Positions 1 through 11,494 of a stretch of 64,000 nucleotides of DNA are shown here, piece by piece. A program made the translations under genes and the position numbers. The DNA is from Candidatus Altimarinota bacterium (GTDB lineage: Bacteria; Patescibacteriota; Gracilibacteria; Absconditabacterales; Absconditicoccaceae), in assembly GCA_021734475.1 (NCBI GenBank), contig JAIPIU010000002.1, positions 188,122 through 252,121 of the forward strand. Reading direction: 5' to 3'. The notes beneath the pieces were generated by a model, which searched no databases, was not told where the DNA came from, and saw only the letters and a list, made by a program, of their open reading frames with translations. Position 1 is the first letter of the stretch. Every line of letters starts with the position of its first letter.

Positions 1-788
1 CAGAAGCTTACAAAAAACTTTCATGACCATCATGAGAAAAATTACCCGATTTTGCTACAAATTATAGACAAAATATAGTTGATCAATTATCTTCTCAAAC
101 AGATTTGTCTCAAAATATCCAAGAATGATTGTTTGGATATACAGCCTTTTATAGAAAATGAACTAAACTCAATGAATGAAGAACTTTTTCTATGACAGCT
201 CTATGAGCTACCAAAGTTTTGTGAGGGCTGACAGAAAAATTCACATGAGTAGATGAGTCTATTGCTAAGAAATGGTTCACTGAAAATCTAAAATATAATA
301 CACATGATCTAGATATGATTACAAAGTCTATAAATACACAATTACCTGAGTGAGAAAGCAATTTAACCACTGATCAGATTTTTGATCTTTTATCTTGAAA
401 ATCACTTGACATTTGAGAGAAAATATTTACATTAAATTCAGAATGTGTGTTTTATTTATTATGAGAATGTGCTAACGAATCTGTTTGATTAAAAATAAAT
501 TGACTCACTATCAAAACCAAAACTGAAACACCAGTAATTATAGATCCTACAATCAAAAAAGAATCTTACTGATGATCGATTACTCCAGTAGATGAATACG
601 ATGGTTGAATAGATATCTCTGCTAGAAATCTTAGTGTAGCTATGGTTCCATGAGCTTATGAGCATAGATTTTGAATCAATCTTTCTGGAAAAAATAGATT
701 TAAAGAATGATGAGATCAGTGATGAGATGATGAATGATGAGATCAATGAGTAGAAGTAGAATGATGAGATCAATGATGATGAGGTTAA
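1..788 (+). CDS. Unknown protein with Gly/Asp/Glu-rich tail, 5' end outside window
   Basis: The reading frame is open from base 3 under TGA=Gly and ends at TAA (786-788); the start lies upstream of the window. About 260 residues are visible. I recognise no family. The body is mixed alpha/beta with no membrane segment. The last ~30 residues are a low-complexity run built of GGD, DDE and GGDQG units, in which almost every glycine is TGA. Only 38 bases separate it from the next gene, an exported DUF11-repeat protein, so the two are probably cotranscribed and this protein may also belong to the cell envelope. The acidic Gly-rich tail could be a flexible linker or a divalent-cation-binding segment, but nothing proves this. 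Confidence 0.75.
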
Positions 789-826
789 AATCTTATTTCA
801 AATTTAGTTTGTAAAATCAATTTCCA

Positions 827-3800
827 ATGAAAAAAGTATTATTGTCTTTAGCTTTATTTGTATGATTATGAGTATCTTTTTCTTTTTGACAAAGTATAGC
901 TACTTTAAATTGATCTATGCCTACAGATACTACTACACTGAATTCTAGCACTATAAACAATTATCGACAGACTTGTCTAAATCAACCATGAAACAATGAT
1001 AATATCCAAAAGGCTATTTATCTAAATTCTACTATAAATCCAAATTTCTATTATGGATACCGAAATACGGTAGCTACACGTGTAAAAGCAATATTAAATA
1101 ACACTACCATGTTAATTTACAATCCATGAACATTTTCTAATAATTGACAATTTACTTTTCTATCAAATCTAAATCCAAATTTAAATTCACCAAATACATA
1201 TACAGTAGCTGTTACTGCTTTACAAAATACAGTACAAGCAACAGCAAATAATGTATGAAGAACAAACGTAGCATGAATGTATGTTCTTTTTGGTAAATAC
1301 AAAACATATGCTGCTGCATGAAGCAATAGTTCAAATACATATTGATATAGACCTACATATACACAGACCAATGCGACTATATTACACAAAAACTTATCTG
1401 ATCCATGACTTTATACAGAGTTGTATTCTTGTGTAAGATATTATGTAGCTAAATGTTGAGATGGAGTGAGAGATTATCCATGAGTACAGATCAACTGATT
1501 AATTGTTGAATGAAATCCAAATGAACAATGTGATGGTAGTGATTGAGTTACTCCGTGATACTCTTGTAACTCATCTTGTCAATTGGTACAAAATCAGCAA
1601 TTAGCAGATCTATCAGTTACAAAAACAGTTAATAATTCTACTCCTATAGTATGATCAAATGTTACATTCACAATGGTCTTAAATAATGCTTGACTATATG
1701 CTGCATGAAATGTTACACTTACTGATATACTTCCTAGTTGATATACTTATGTATCACATACTACTACTCAATGAACATATACTCCATCCAATTGAATATG
1801 GAATGTATGAAATATAAATGTAAATCAAAATCTGACTTTGACTATTACAGCTCAAGTCCAATCAGCATGAACATATATAAATACAATAGAAGTTACATCA
1901 TCTGATAAACCAGATCCTGATTCTACTCCCAATAATCATATTGCATCAGAGGACGATCAAGCATCAGCCACTGTTAATCCTCTATCACCAGCTCCTACTT
2001 GTACATTAACAGTTAATCCTACAAGTATAGTTAGTTGATGATTGGCTAGTGTTTCATGGAACATCAATTGATCATTTTTATCACCCACATATATATATGT
2101 AAATCCACAAGTTCCATGAGCGTTTCCACATTTAGTAAATACTCCTACATGAACGACATATGCTTCGCCAACAACTCCATGAACATATACATTTACAATG
2201 ACGGTAGTTAATCCTATTAGTTGATTGTCATGAGTATGTACAGCCACTTTAAATGTATGACAAAGTTCTCCTATATTAACAATACAAAAGACATTACTTG
2301 AAAATAAATCTTACTTTTCATGAGATCAAGTTTGATTTAAAATTACTTTTCAAAATATATGACAATGAATAGCTAATCAAGTTGTTTTAACTGATATTTT
2401 ACCTAGTTCGCTTACTTATCTTTCTAGTTCAATATATTGAGTAAGTGCAAATTTAAGCATGGGTATGTCATGAGCAAATTCTGTTATTACTTATAATTGA
2501 TTTAATCTTCCTGCATGAGCAAGTTGATATATGATTATTACATGAGTTTTGTTGTCAAATAATGCATGAAACAACACTATAAATTATACAGATATATATG
2601 CATCCAATCATCCAATAGTTTCAGCGACTGCTCAATTTACTGTATGAGTAGTGCCAAGTAACGAAGTTGTATTTACAAAAATATGAAATAAATCTGATTA
2701 TCAATTATGAGAAAACATTACATTTACAGTTTCTACTACCAATAATTGACCAGCTCCTATAAATGATTTGACTATCACAGATATACGACCAAATTCATCT
2801 TGTATTACATATAATTCTCGAAGTTCAAACGATTGATTTACCAATCCATCCAATATGAATCGGTTTAGATCATGAGTTTTGAATGTATGAGAGACAGTTA
2901 CATTGACTTTAAATTGAACAATATCTACAAATAGTTCATGTGCTCTATGATATATCAACACTGCAAATCTAACTTATTATCTATATTGATCACTACAAAA
3001 CAAAACTGCTAATTATCCATTCAATGTTTTAGCTCAGTCTCAATGTGAATCTCTTACATCAGATTATTGAACAGTTATTTTATTAGAAGATGATGAAGCT
3101 AGAGCTAAATTTACTTGTGAAACAGTTAACTGAGTTCAGTGAAATATCAAAATAGATTGTGGTAATTGACAACAATTAAATTGATTCTGATCTTCTTTCA
3201 CAGATTATTGTGAATACGATGATGCAGATACATACACTGTTACCTGTTATGTGGAGAACACAACTAGCGAACAATGTGAAGAAACTATTATAGTGGATAA
3301 CTGATTCTTGTGATATTGTGGTAACTGAATACGTGAATGATACGAAGACTGTGATCTATGATGAACTTCATCTCAAAGAAATAATTGAATAGAAATAGAA
3401 GATGATTTAGATCTAGACTGACTAGATGCAGATGAATATGCAAATAGATGATATAGCTGTAGAAATTGTGCAATCATATGAGGTGACTATGAGCCAGTAA
3501 TGTGTTTCAATATCAATACAACTTTATCAGTACAAAAATGAGAAGTACTGCCGTTTCGATGGAATCTAGAATGAGATAATATAGTAGACGAAAATGATTG
3601 TGAAGATGCAGATCCAGGAGATATATTAGAAGATAGTTTGAGATGTACTTTCAAAATATACAATGGTCATGGTAATGAAGAAGCAGATGATGATGAAGCA
3701 TATCGTATAACCAAAGACTGTAATGTAGATGAACGAGATTGAAATCAAATGTTTGATTATTTCGAAGATTTAGCTGATCAAATATATTTCTCTTTGGACA

Positions 3801-4795
3801 ATGCTTTCGGTAAATATTATTTTAGAGTAAATGATTTTGTAAAAAATGATGTCTATGGTGAATACAAACTTATGCTTGAAAAAGTAGAGTATGAATATTG
3901 TAATTGAAATGATGAAGAAGAGTGAACTGTGATAGATAGAGTTTGTCATGTAAATTTCACAGCAACCAAACCATATCTAATGCAGAAAAGTTTATTCTGA
4001 GCAACTCCCAAAGCTACTACAGACATTAATTTAGACGATTTCTATGATATTGAGTGAACCAAACTTATCAAAAAAACTGATTTAGAATCTATTATGGATG
4101 TGGATGCAAAAGATTATGATGGATGATCTGCTCTCAATACTTTAGTTTCAAGTTTTGTAAATAAGTATGATAAACTCTCTACTAAATTAAATGATTTCGG
4201 TTTCTCCAACCTAACTCAATGAACTATTACAGAACTAAAAAAAGTTCCAAGTAAACAAATATATATAATCAAATGAAATGGTACACTTACTATCAAACAA
4301 CTTAATTCATATTTCAATAAACCGTTTACATTAGTAGTTAAATGAATGGATTTAGTTGTAGAAGGATCAGTAAATACAAATTGAATGTTTATAGTACAAT
4401 GAGGAAAAATATCTTTCAAAGAAGATCCAAATTCTCGATGTGAAGCTACACAAGTAGTTAGATGAATATTTATTACAGATACATGATTTGGTGTTTGAGA
4501 TATTACTCTCAATATGAGTAATGATTTGGATAAACCACGATGTCAACGATGATGACTAGATGTAAAATGAGTTTTGATATGAGACAATATCGAAGATCTA
4601 GTAGTACAAAGAAGATCTCAATTAAATGATTGGTTTTATGTAAACTCAAATAATGAATCCAAAATCAAGATAGAAAGAAGAAATGAGATATTCGCATGAG
4701 CATCAGTGCTTATAGAATACTCTCCTTCATTACGATGAAATCTACCTCCGTGAGCAGAAGATTTTACAAAGACATTGGAAGTATACAAAAGATAA
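827..4795 (+). CDS. Exported DUF11-repeat surface protein
   Basis: A 1322-residue protein under code 25, from ATG 827 to TAA 4793-4795. The N-terminus MKKVLLSLALFVGLGVSFSFG is a clear signal peptide. Three DUF11-type beta-sandwich repeats start near residues 260, 481 and 614, each with the 'D-I-L-P' or 'D-I-R-P' turn typical of the family. Cysteine-rich CGDG/QCDG and CGNG/EDCD stretches near residues 210-240 and 830 resemble the Myxococcus-type cysteine-rich repeat (DUF4215). The C-terminal 300 residues are rich in charged residues and lack repeats. DUF11 domains are known from large cell-wall proteins, so a surface or adhesive role is inferred. No sorting signal or C-terminal anchor is visible. 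It sits 38 bases after the preceding partial gene and is followed by a strong terminator. Confidence 0.85.
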
Positions 4796-4814
4796 GCTAT
4801 TTAGTTTCTACAAT

Positions 4815-4846
4815 AAAAAAATCCCGCAATAAAGCGGGATTTTTTG
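4815..4846. terminator. Bidirectional intrinsic terminator
   Basis: A perfect 7-bp stem ATCCCGC/GCGGGAT (4821-4827 with 4834-4840) is flanked by an A-run on the left and a T-run on the right. It can stop both the plus-strand surface-protein gene and the minus-strand reductase operon, which converge here. Confidence 0.9.
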
Positions 4847-4885
4847 TTGTAATATTTTTTTAAGAAAAATCTTTTATAGTATTTA

Positions 4886-6466
4886 TTAGAAATACTGTTC
4901 GTAATAAATTTTTGTAAATCATTTGTTTCTAAGTATCTCAAGTATAGATTTTACTACTGGAGGAGCACCGCATATATAAAACTCCATATTATCATTCAAT
5001 TCAAACTGATCTAAATTTATTCTACCAGATTCATATCATTCTACATCTTCTCTAGATAAAAATATTTTATAATTCAAATTTGAAATTTTTTTAATATCTT
5101 CCTCATAAAAAATATCATTTTTATATTGCGCACCCAATATCAAAGTTTTCTTTATTTTATTATTACAATTTCTTATCATATTTATTATAGGAGCTAATCA
5201 TGATCAGGTTGCTATAAATACTTTTTCATTGTCATTATCGTTCAATACAAAGTGTCCAAATACACCATTTACTTTTATTTCATCTCATATTTTCATTTCT
5301 TTTAATTTATTACTTCATCTTCAGTCTTCCAATAATTTTATAACAAAGATACAGTCAGTAAAATCATTTTGTTTCTCATGATTAGCAATAGAATAAGCTC
5401 TTACAAAATTTCATTTCTTATCTTCAAATACAAAACCCATCCATTGTCCAGGTTTTATTTCCAAATTTTCTTTTAATTCTACACTCAATTCTAAGATATT
5501 TTTTGTTAACATTTTACGATTGATCACTTTTCATTTTATATATTCAATCTTTTTATTTTCTCTTACTATCATGGTAAATTGATCTTTTCATACGCCACAT
5601 ATAGGACATTTCCAATTGTTTGGTATGTTTTCTCGCTTGGTACCAGGAGCTATTCCTCATTCTGGATCTCATAGTTGTTCATTGTAAACATAAGCGCATG
5701 GATTACATTTCCATTGCTTAAAATTTTCTCAATCCTTTGTAGAAGTTAAATTTTCAGCTTTAATTCCAGTTTTTTTAAATCAAATATTTCACCATTCAAA
5801 AACTTTTAGAATTATATAAATTATAATCAAAGCTATTGCAGATCATATCTCTCATTCTACCAAAGATGCATGTATTACTCCGGCCAAAAGAGCTAGATAT
5901 GCTAGTTGTTGTATAATTTTTCGATATTTTCCCAATACTTTCATAGAAAAATTATTTGATGTTAGAAATCCCAAAAATAAAGCCCCTATTCATATATAAG
6001 CAATCCAAATAAATGTTTCAGATATATTAGAAAAAATTGAGATTCATTCATTATGTCGTGTTATCAACAATAATGTGAAATGTAAAAATATAAACCAAAA
6101 AGTCAGTATTCATAGTAATCTTCTATGTTTTAAACAAAATTCAGATATAGAATAAATTAAATTTACGATCAATTCTTTTACAAAAATTAATATAGGTTTT
6201 TGTATCCATCATTTCAAAATATATTCTATTAATTCTGAGATTCACCATTTTTTTACTTCAAAATATTTTGTACTAATTACATATAATGGCTTGATAAATA
6301 ATAGGAATACAAGTAAATTTAATCCTCATCAGGCAAAAAATTCTTGAAGTTCACTTCATTTTAAAATTCAGCTATATGCTAATATTAGAATTAAAATAGC
6401 TAAAATTGGTACCACAAAAAAAATAACATTGCTCAATAATTTTTCTATTTTTTGTGATATTTTCAT
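4886..6466 (-). CDS. Membrane heme-reductase / rubredoxin / FAD-NAD oxidoreductase fusion
   Basis: A 526-residue protein with three modules. Residues ~1-245 form a polytopic membrane domain resembling ferric-reductase-like transmembrane domains, with histidines in helices (LHF, TRHN, VIHAS); the usual LHRL histidine reads QQL here. Residues ~247-297 are a rubredoxin with CNPC and CPICGVGKDQF cysteine pairs and a PGT turn. Residues ~300-526 are a ferredoxin-reductase domain: RAYSIAN for FAD, GSGLAPI and CGAPPVV for NAD(P)H. The likely role is moving electrons from NAD(P)H via flavin and rubredoxin to or from a membrane heme; direction and acceptor are unknown. It follows a thioredoxin-like lipoprotein gene by 21 bases, suggesting one operon for envelope redox or oxygen defence. 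Confidence 0.85.
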
Positions 6467-6487
6467 AATTTTTAATTCTAAAATAAA

Positions 6488-6829
6488 TTATTTACATCCA
6501 GCTTTTTCTGCTAATGTTGATATATTTTGCACTCATTCAAGTAATTCTCAATTAGCTAGTTCCCATGTTGGAGTTCCTTTAAGTTTAGAACAAACATTTC
6601 GATCTTGAGCACAGTCTACATATTCAATATATTTGAAACTATCTCCAAACATTGCTTTTTGATCCAAACAGTGAGAACAAGTTTCTGTTCAATACATTTT
6701 TACTCATTTATCTCACAAACATTTAGATATTTCTTCTATGTTCAAATTAGGATCATCATTTACTTGATTAGTACATCCCAATAAAAAAACGCCAGATAAG
6801 ACAATTACAAATAACATTAATTTTTTCAT
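6488..6829 (-). CDS. Thioredoxin-fold lipoprotein
   Basis: A 113-residue protein. The N-terminus has a signal peptide ending in a lipobox, LLGC, at residues 16-19, so it should be lipid-anchored on the outer face of the membrane. The remainder resembles a minimal thioredoxin/glutaredoxin-like fold with a CSHC redox motif near residue 50 and a KLKGTPTW segment matching the cis-proline loop of thioredoxins. Such small domains are known partners or fusions of VKOR-type disulfide-forming systems. Glycines at the expected turns are TGA. It is the first gene of a two-gene operon with the reductase fusion downstream. The substrate is not evident. Confidence 0.8.
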
Positions 6830-6948
6830 ATCAAAATTTACTTAAAAATATAAAGTGATTAAACATTAATAATATTTACAAATTTATCAATCAAAATTTT
6901 CTCAAATTTTATTCGTCTATATAATATAAACTAAGCATATTAATATAT

Positions 6949-6986
6949 AAAAAATCTGACTATATACACCACTAGTCAGATTTTTT
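6949..6986 (-). terminator. Intrinsic terminator for the ftsK-cutA-phosphatase operon
   Basis: An AAAAAATCTGACT / AGTCAGATTTTTT stem of about 13 bp encloses a short loop. The TAG stop of the phosphatase-CYTH gene lies inside the stem, so the last codons double as terminator arm. The run of A on the plus strand supplies the U-tract for minus-strand transcription. Confidence 0.8.
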
Positions 6987-7895
6987 AGCTAAATTAGAAT
7001 TAGTAAATTTTCTATTTTTTGTTAATTCTTTATCAAACCGCTTTGGTATTATAAATTTTTTGCTTTCAAGAAGAGTTTTAAATTCTATTTCAGCTGTTAC
7101 TAATCATTTTAATTTTCATTCATAAACATCAAGCTCAATCTTTTTTGCTTTATAAGCTATAATATAACGAGTCTTTTCTAGATGTCGTTTTCATACTTTC
7201 TTTCGTAATTTATCAAAACTTTCTTTATTTATTTCCTTTTCAATTTCTTTTCTTATCAATCAATGTCATTTTTTTATCGTTTGAAAATATTCTGTTTTTG
7301 ATTTCATAGTAGTTTTTCTTATCCTAACTGTCTTATTTTTTATATCTTTGAAATATCATTGAATAATTTTATTCTTTGGATATTTGCTTATATTTTTCGG
7401 TAATTCTTTAATCATAAACTTTCTCTCAATTTCAAATTTATCCAATCATTCTATTAACTTTGGCATAGCATCATGTAAGTAGTCTACTAGATTATTACAA
7501 TAATTTTCCAAATCTCCATATGATCAATATTTTTGTTCATATTCAGCTTCATCCATTACATCTTTATTTTTACCATAAGCAATAAAGTTAAATAAAACTG
7601 ATTCATATCCCAGTGATTTTATTACTTCTTGATGATGTTTAGCCATACATATTACAAAATCTTTATCTTTCAAAACTTCATTACTTACTTTAGTCTGTCT
7701 ATGTTTACTGGCATTACATCAATATTTATCTAGGCGTTTGAGTGTATAAGAAAAAGGATTCTGTGGACGAGCCGTTGTTCCAGCAGAACTAACTTCAATT
7801 CATTTTATTTTATTATCTTTGATATGTTTTTTAGCTAAATACTCTGCACTCATACTACGAAAAACATTTCCAGTACATACAAATAATAATTTCAT
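6972..7895 (-). CDS. Low-molecular-weight tyrosine phosphatase fused to a CYTH domain
   Basis: A 307-residue protein under code 25, ATG at 7895 and TAG at 6972-6974. Residues 1-~150 match the low-molecular-weight protein tyrosine phosphatase/arsenate reductase family: MKLLFVCTGNVFRS gives the Cys7-x5-Arg13 P-loop. The canonical DP acid loop is not obvious. Residues 155-159 are EIERK, the ExExK signature of CYTH triphosphate tunnel enzymes, followed by a basic beta-rich domain with further RIRKT, EFK and EKTRY elements expected of the tunnel. Phosphatases act on phosphotyrosine or arsenate; CYTH proteins hydrolyse or cyclise triphosphates. The combination suggests a phosphate-ester signalling or housekeeping role, but the substrate is unknown. 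It is 17 bases downstream of cutA. Confidence 0.85.
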
Positions 7896-7912
7896 TAATT
7901 ATAAATCATAAA

Positions 7913-8218
7913 TTATAAATTCTGAATTCGTTTTAGATATTCTTCATTTACATCATCTGGTTTTATCCATATCATTTCAGGTATTTTATATGGATGATTT
8001 TTTTTAAAATATCATATTACTTTTTCTTTATTTTCTTCAGGTAGTTTAATTATCAAAACTTTTTCTTCTTCTTTTTTCAATTCTCATTCTCGCATATAAT
8101 AAGATTTCGTATAATTAACTCTACTTACACATTTTACCATTCAGGATTTTATTAATCCTAAAATAAAGCTTTTCAATTTTCTTCAATCATTAGGAAAAGT
8201 ACTTAGCAATAATAACAT
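7913..8218 (-). CDS. cutA: CutA1-like divalent cation tolerance protein
   Basis: A 101-residue protein matching CutA1 along its whole length, the usual family size. Visible landmarks are the central strand VLIIKLPEE, the NHPYKIPEMIWI segment with the conserved HPY-PE motif, and the C-terminal NEEYLKRI helix. CutA1 proteins form stable trimers and are linked to copper tolerance and other metal responses, though their molecular role is debated. It lies between ftsK (24 bases upstream) and the phosphatase-CYTH gene (17 bases downstream), so it is probably part of the same transcript. Confidence 0.85.
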
Positions 8219-8242
8219 AATTTATTGTTTCAAATAAAAATT

Positions 8243-10351
8243 TTACAAAAATATATCTCTTGGTTTAGCTCATTCTTGTGGTCATACAATTCATCTTTCT
8301 TCCAATTGATCCATTATTCTAGCTGCACGAGCAAATCATACGCCAAGTTTTCTTTGTAATAGAGTTGCCGATGCTTTTCTAGTAGTTGCTATTACTTCTA
8401 TAGCTTTTTCTATTAATTCATCATCATCGCCAGCTCAGCCATACATTCATCATTTTTCTAGTTTGTTTTCTAGAGCATGTAATATTTCAGGGTTATAAAT
8501 ATCTTCTTCTGATAATCATTTCATATATTTTTCTTTTAACTTAGCGACAACTTTTTCTATCTCTTCTGTACTAACAAATGGCGCCTGTATTCTCAATGGA
8601 AATCTAGTGTTGGAATCTATATAGAGCATATCTCATTTACCTATTAGTTCTTCTGCTCCTTTTCTTCCAAGTATGGTTCTACTATCTATTTCACTAACTA
8701 CTCCAAAGGCTATTCTGGTAGAAATATTTGCTTTGATTAGTCACGTAATTACATTCACAGATGGTCTCTGAGTAGCGACTATTAAGTGTATTCAAACTGC
8801 ACGAGCTTTTTGAGCTATACGAGTAATACATGTTTCTACATCTTTTTTATTACCAGACATCATCATATCAGCTAATTCATCTATTACTATTACTATACGA
8901 TATAACTTTTCTCATATTATTTTTTGATTATATTCATCAATATTTTTTACTCTTTTTTCTTTCAACATTCAATATCTTCTCTCCATCTCATCTACGGCTC
9001 GTTTTAATAGTTTTAGAGCTTTATCAGATTCACTTACTATGGGAGCAAGCATATAAGGTAGTCATGAATACATTTCTAGTTCAACTTGTTTTGGATCAAC
9101 CATTAAAAATTTAAGTTCAGATGGTGTGTTTTGATACATTAAACTTAATATAAAATCATTTACTCATACAGATTTACCAGATCAAGTTGCTCCTGCTACC
9201 AAAAGATGTGGCATAGCTTCTAATTGTTTAACTTCTACAGATCAATCTATAGCTTTACCTAGTGTCAGACTTGTATTTCATTTTTTCATAGATTTTTGAA
9301 ATAGGTCAGATCCTATTACATCACCCACTCTTACCATCATAGGTTTTGGATTTGGTATCTGTATTCATACAGAATCAGTTCATGGTATGGGGGCAACTAT
9401 TCTTAGATATTTTGATTTCAAAGAAAGTTTGATATCATTTCACAATCATTCTATAGTAGAGAGTCTGATTCATTCATCTGGTTTGAGTCTAATCTGGACT
9501 ATAGATGGTCATATATCAAATCATTCTATCGTAATAGGTACTCCAAATTCCATTAATTTTTCTTGCAATGCTTTAGCTTTTTCCATTAAAAATTTTTCAT
9601 CTATAGTAGTAGCATCAGATTCATTTGATTCTAATAATTCTACTGAAAAAGTTGGTTTATCTCCAGAGAAGTGTATTGTTGGTCTGGGTTTTTTCTTTTC
9701 TACTTTTTCTTCTACTTTCTTTTTTATTAATTCTTTGATAAATGAACGTGATATTTCTTGTGTTTGTGGTTGATCGTCTTCATCTTCGTCTTCATCTTCA
9801 TAAGATTTTCTTGATTTTGATTTAGCTTTTTTTTGTGGTTTGTCATATGATTGTAAATTTATTTTTGGTAAGGAAAAATTAAATGTATAGAGTATCCGCG
9901 CTATAGTCATTACAAATAAAATTATTATAATTGTTTTGACAGCTACAGATTGTCATCCAAACATACTATCAAATATTCGTATCAACGGCCAGGATATAAA
10001 TCATCCATTTGCTTGATAGCTAGTACTAGTTCAATCTATCACAGAAAAATTTAACAATGCAGATACCAATAACATTATCACTAGAAACTGCTTTATAATC
10101 AATCTCATCAAATATCATTTGGCCATAATCAATATTCATATAACAATACACAATCCAAAAAATATATTAAGTCAGATATCTCCAAAAGCTATCTTTGCAT
10201 AGTTTGTCATGAAATCAAAAACAGGAGATCATTCTGCCAATGACAAGGAAAAAAAGTAGAGTATTCATATTATTAGCATAATAATTCATATCTTAAACTT
10301 GTTTAATGTAATGCTTTTTCTCGATGATCTTCTTTTTTTTCTTCTAGCCAA
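8243..10351 (-). CDS. ftsK: FtsK/SpoIIIE DNA translocase
   Basis: A 702-residue protein. Four membrane helices occupy residues ~20-150, followed by a short acidic linker ([11 protein letters not shown]) and the motor domain with Walker A GATGSGKS and the downstream DEP/ELP-type region. The final ~60 residues form the winged-helix gamma domain. FtsK pumps chromosomal DNA through the division septum. The reading frame is closed upstream by TAA, and the only sensible start is TTG at 10351, giving the basic N-terminus [13 protein letters not shown] typical of the family. An ATG at 10356 is in another frame and runs only 17 codons. All key P-loop glycines use TGA or GGT/GGA mixtures. Confidence 0.93.
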
Positions 10352-10442
10352 AACATTTTATTATATAATAAAAACTATCCACAAACTATATAAATAGGTA
10401 TTTATGCTATATTTTCAAGCCAAAGCTAGTCTTAAAGTGATG

Positions 10443-10470
10443 TTGACTTAAATTATAATATATGTATTAT
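10443..10470 (+). promoter_or_regulatory. Promoter of the small membrane protein gene
   Basis: TTGACT (10443-10448), 16 bases, TATTAT (10465-10470). The predicted transcript starts near 10477, after an upstream in-frame ATG at 10462, which supports initiation at ATG 10495 instead. Confidence 0.6.
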
Positions 10471-10494
10471 AGTTTAAAACAAATACATAAAAAA

Positions 10495-10809
10495 ATGAAA
10501 AACTTAGCATTAATATTTCGACTAAATGTTTTGATAATGGGCTTGCTTGTACTATTTATAGCTCTATTTATTATTCACATTCCATTTCCATTTATAAATA
10601 ATATGGATGGCTTTGCTCTTACTCTTTCACTTATATTTTATTTATTTATTTTCACTTGTTTTTTAGTCTTTTCTTTGAGAAAAATAATCAAAGAAATTAC
10701 TTTAAAAAACAAAACAGGAATCTTTGTATTTACTATTATATTTGCGATATTATGGATCAATTGTTTGTATATAATTTTGAGAGATCCGACAGTTATATCT
10801 ATATTTTAA
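10495..10809 (+). CDS. Small three-helix membrane protein (TGA-free)
   Basis: A 104-residue hydrophobic protein with about three membrane segments (residues ~5-30, 37-60, 72-96) separated by a short basic loop. No family recognised. Unlike the surrounding native genes it contains no TGA; its three glycines are GGC and GGA, and it ends in TAA. An in-frame ATG at 10462 would add 11 residues but lies inside the promoter. Its promoter is nearly identical to that of the following TGA-free ndk, so the two may have arrived together. A hairpin terminator follows. Confidence 0.65.
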   Translation: MKNLALIFRLNVLIMGLLVLFIALFIIHIPFPFINNMDGFALTLSLIFYLFIFTCFLVFSLRKIIKEITLKNKTGIFVFTIIFAILWINCLYIILRDPTVISIF

Positions 10810-10847
10810 TAAGTTAAATAGATTCTGGATATATTATTAATTATAAT

Positions 10848-10878
10848 ACTGGATATAGCTTTAGCTTTCCAGTTTTTT
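10848..10878 (+). terminator. Intrinsic terminator
   Basis: ACTGGA...TCCAGT with seven T after the right arm, 40 bases after the stop of the small membrane protein gene and just before the ndk promoter. Confidence 0.7.
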
Positions 10879-10889
10879 TAAATATTATA

Positions 10890-10917
10890 TTGACTTATGA
10901 TATTAAATATTTATTAT
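10890..10917 (+). promoter_or_regulatory. ndk promoter
   Basis: TTGACT (10890-10895), 16 bases, TATTAT (10912-10917). Element, spacing and the base after -35 match the promoter at 10443. Its position rules out the ATG at 10890 as the translation start of ndk. Confidence 0.65.
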
Positions 10918-10946
10918 ATAAAACATATAACAAAAATATAAATATT

Positions 10947-11354
10947 ATGACAGAACAAACGTTTACAATTATCAAACCTGATGCTATGCATCATTGTGCT
11001 GAAATATGGTGTATTGTTAAAATATCTGGATTTCATATAAAAAAGGTTAAAAAAATTCATTTAACATTACAACAAGCACAGGAATTCTATGCTATCCATA
11101 AGGAAAGACCATTCTTTAAGGATCTCACAGAATTTATGTCTTCAGGAGAATGCATGGTAGCAATACTAGAAAAAGATAATGCAGTTTCCGATTTTCGAAA
11201 ACTTATTGGTGCGACTAATCCTGCAAATGCGGAGGCAGGAACAATTCGACAAATTTACGGTACTCCTAATTCTGGGCATCTAAATGCTATTCATGGCTCA
11301 GATAGCTTAGAAAATGCAAAAATCGAAATAGCTATTTTATTTCCAGAGAATTAA
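10947..11354 (+). CDS. ndk: Nucleoside diphosphate kinase (TGA-free)
   Basis: A 135-residue protein of normal family length. It starts TFTIIKPDA and carries the active-site histidine in NAIHGSDS near residue 115, plus the RQIYG and N-A-S-D surroundings of the nucleotide site. The enzyme passes the gamma phosphate of ATP to NDPs and dNDPs through a phosphohistidine. All seven glycines are GGN, none TGA, and the stop is TAA; by contrast the adjacent groES uses TGA for six of seven glycines. The NIHR/RGLIG glycine region of typical NDKs is altered (EIWCIVKISGF). This suggests acquisition from a standard-code organism or a gene kept free of the recoded codon. Confidence 0.92.
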   Translation: MTEQTFTIIKPDAMHHCAEIWCIVKISGFHIKKVKKIHLTLQQAQEFYAIHKERPFFKDLTEFMSSGECMVAILEKDNAVSDFRKLIGATNPANAEAGTIRQIYGTPNSGHLNAIHGSDSLENAKIEIAILFPEN

Positions 11355-11494
11355 AATAACTATTATTTTACAACAAAACTGGAGGATTTTTCTTTCAGTT
11401 TTTTTTAAAAGTCTTGAAATTTTATTTATTTTTATTAATATAGCACCTACATTAGTTTTGTGATATAAAATTTTTTATTCATTAATTTAAACAA

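Noticed and set aside
1..4790. Long minus-strand open frames opposite the exported proteins (for example around 149-370, 1117-1389, 1957-2247)
   Set aside because: They are shadows: open only because TGA on the plus strand is avoided as a stop on the other; they have no family match and lie over coherent plus-strand proteins.
9387..9773. 128-codon plus-strand frame
   Set aside because: Lies antisense within the FtsK motor domain, which is clearly real.
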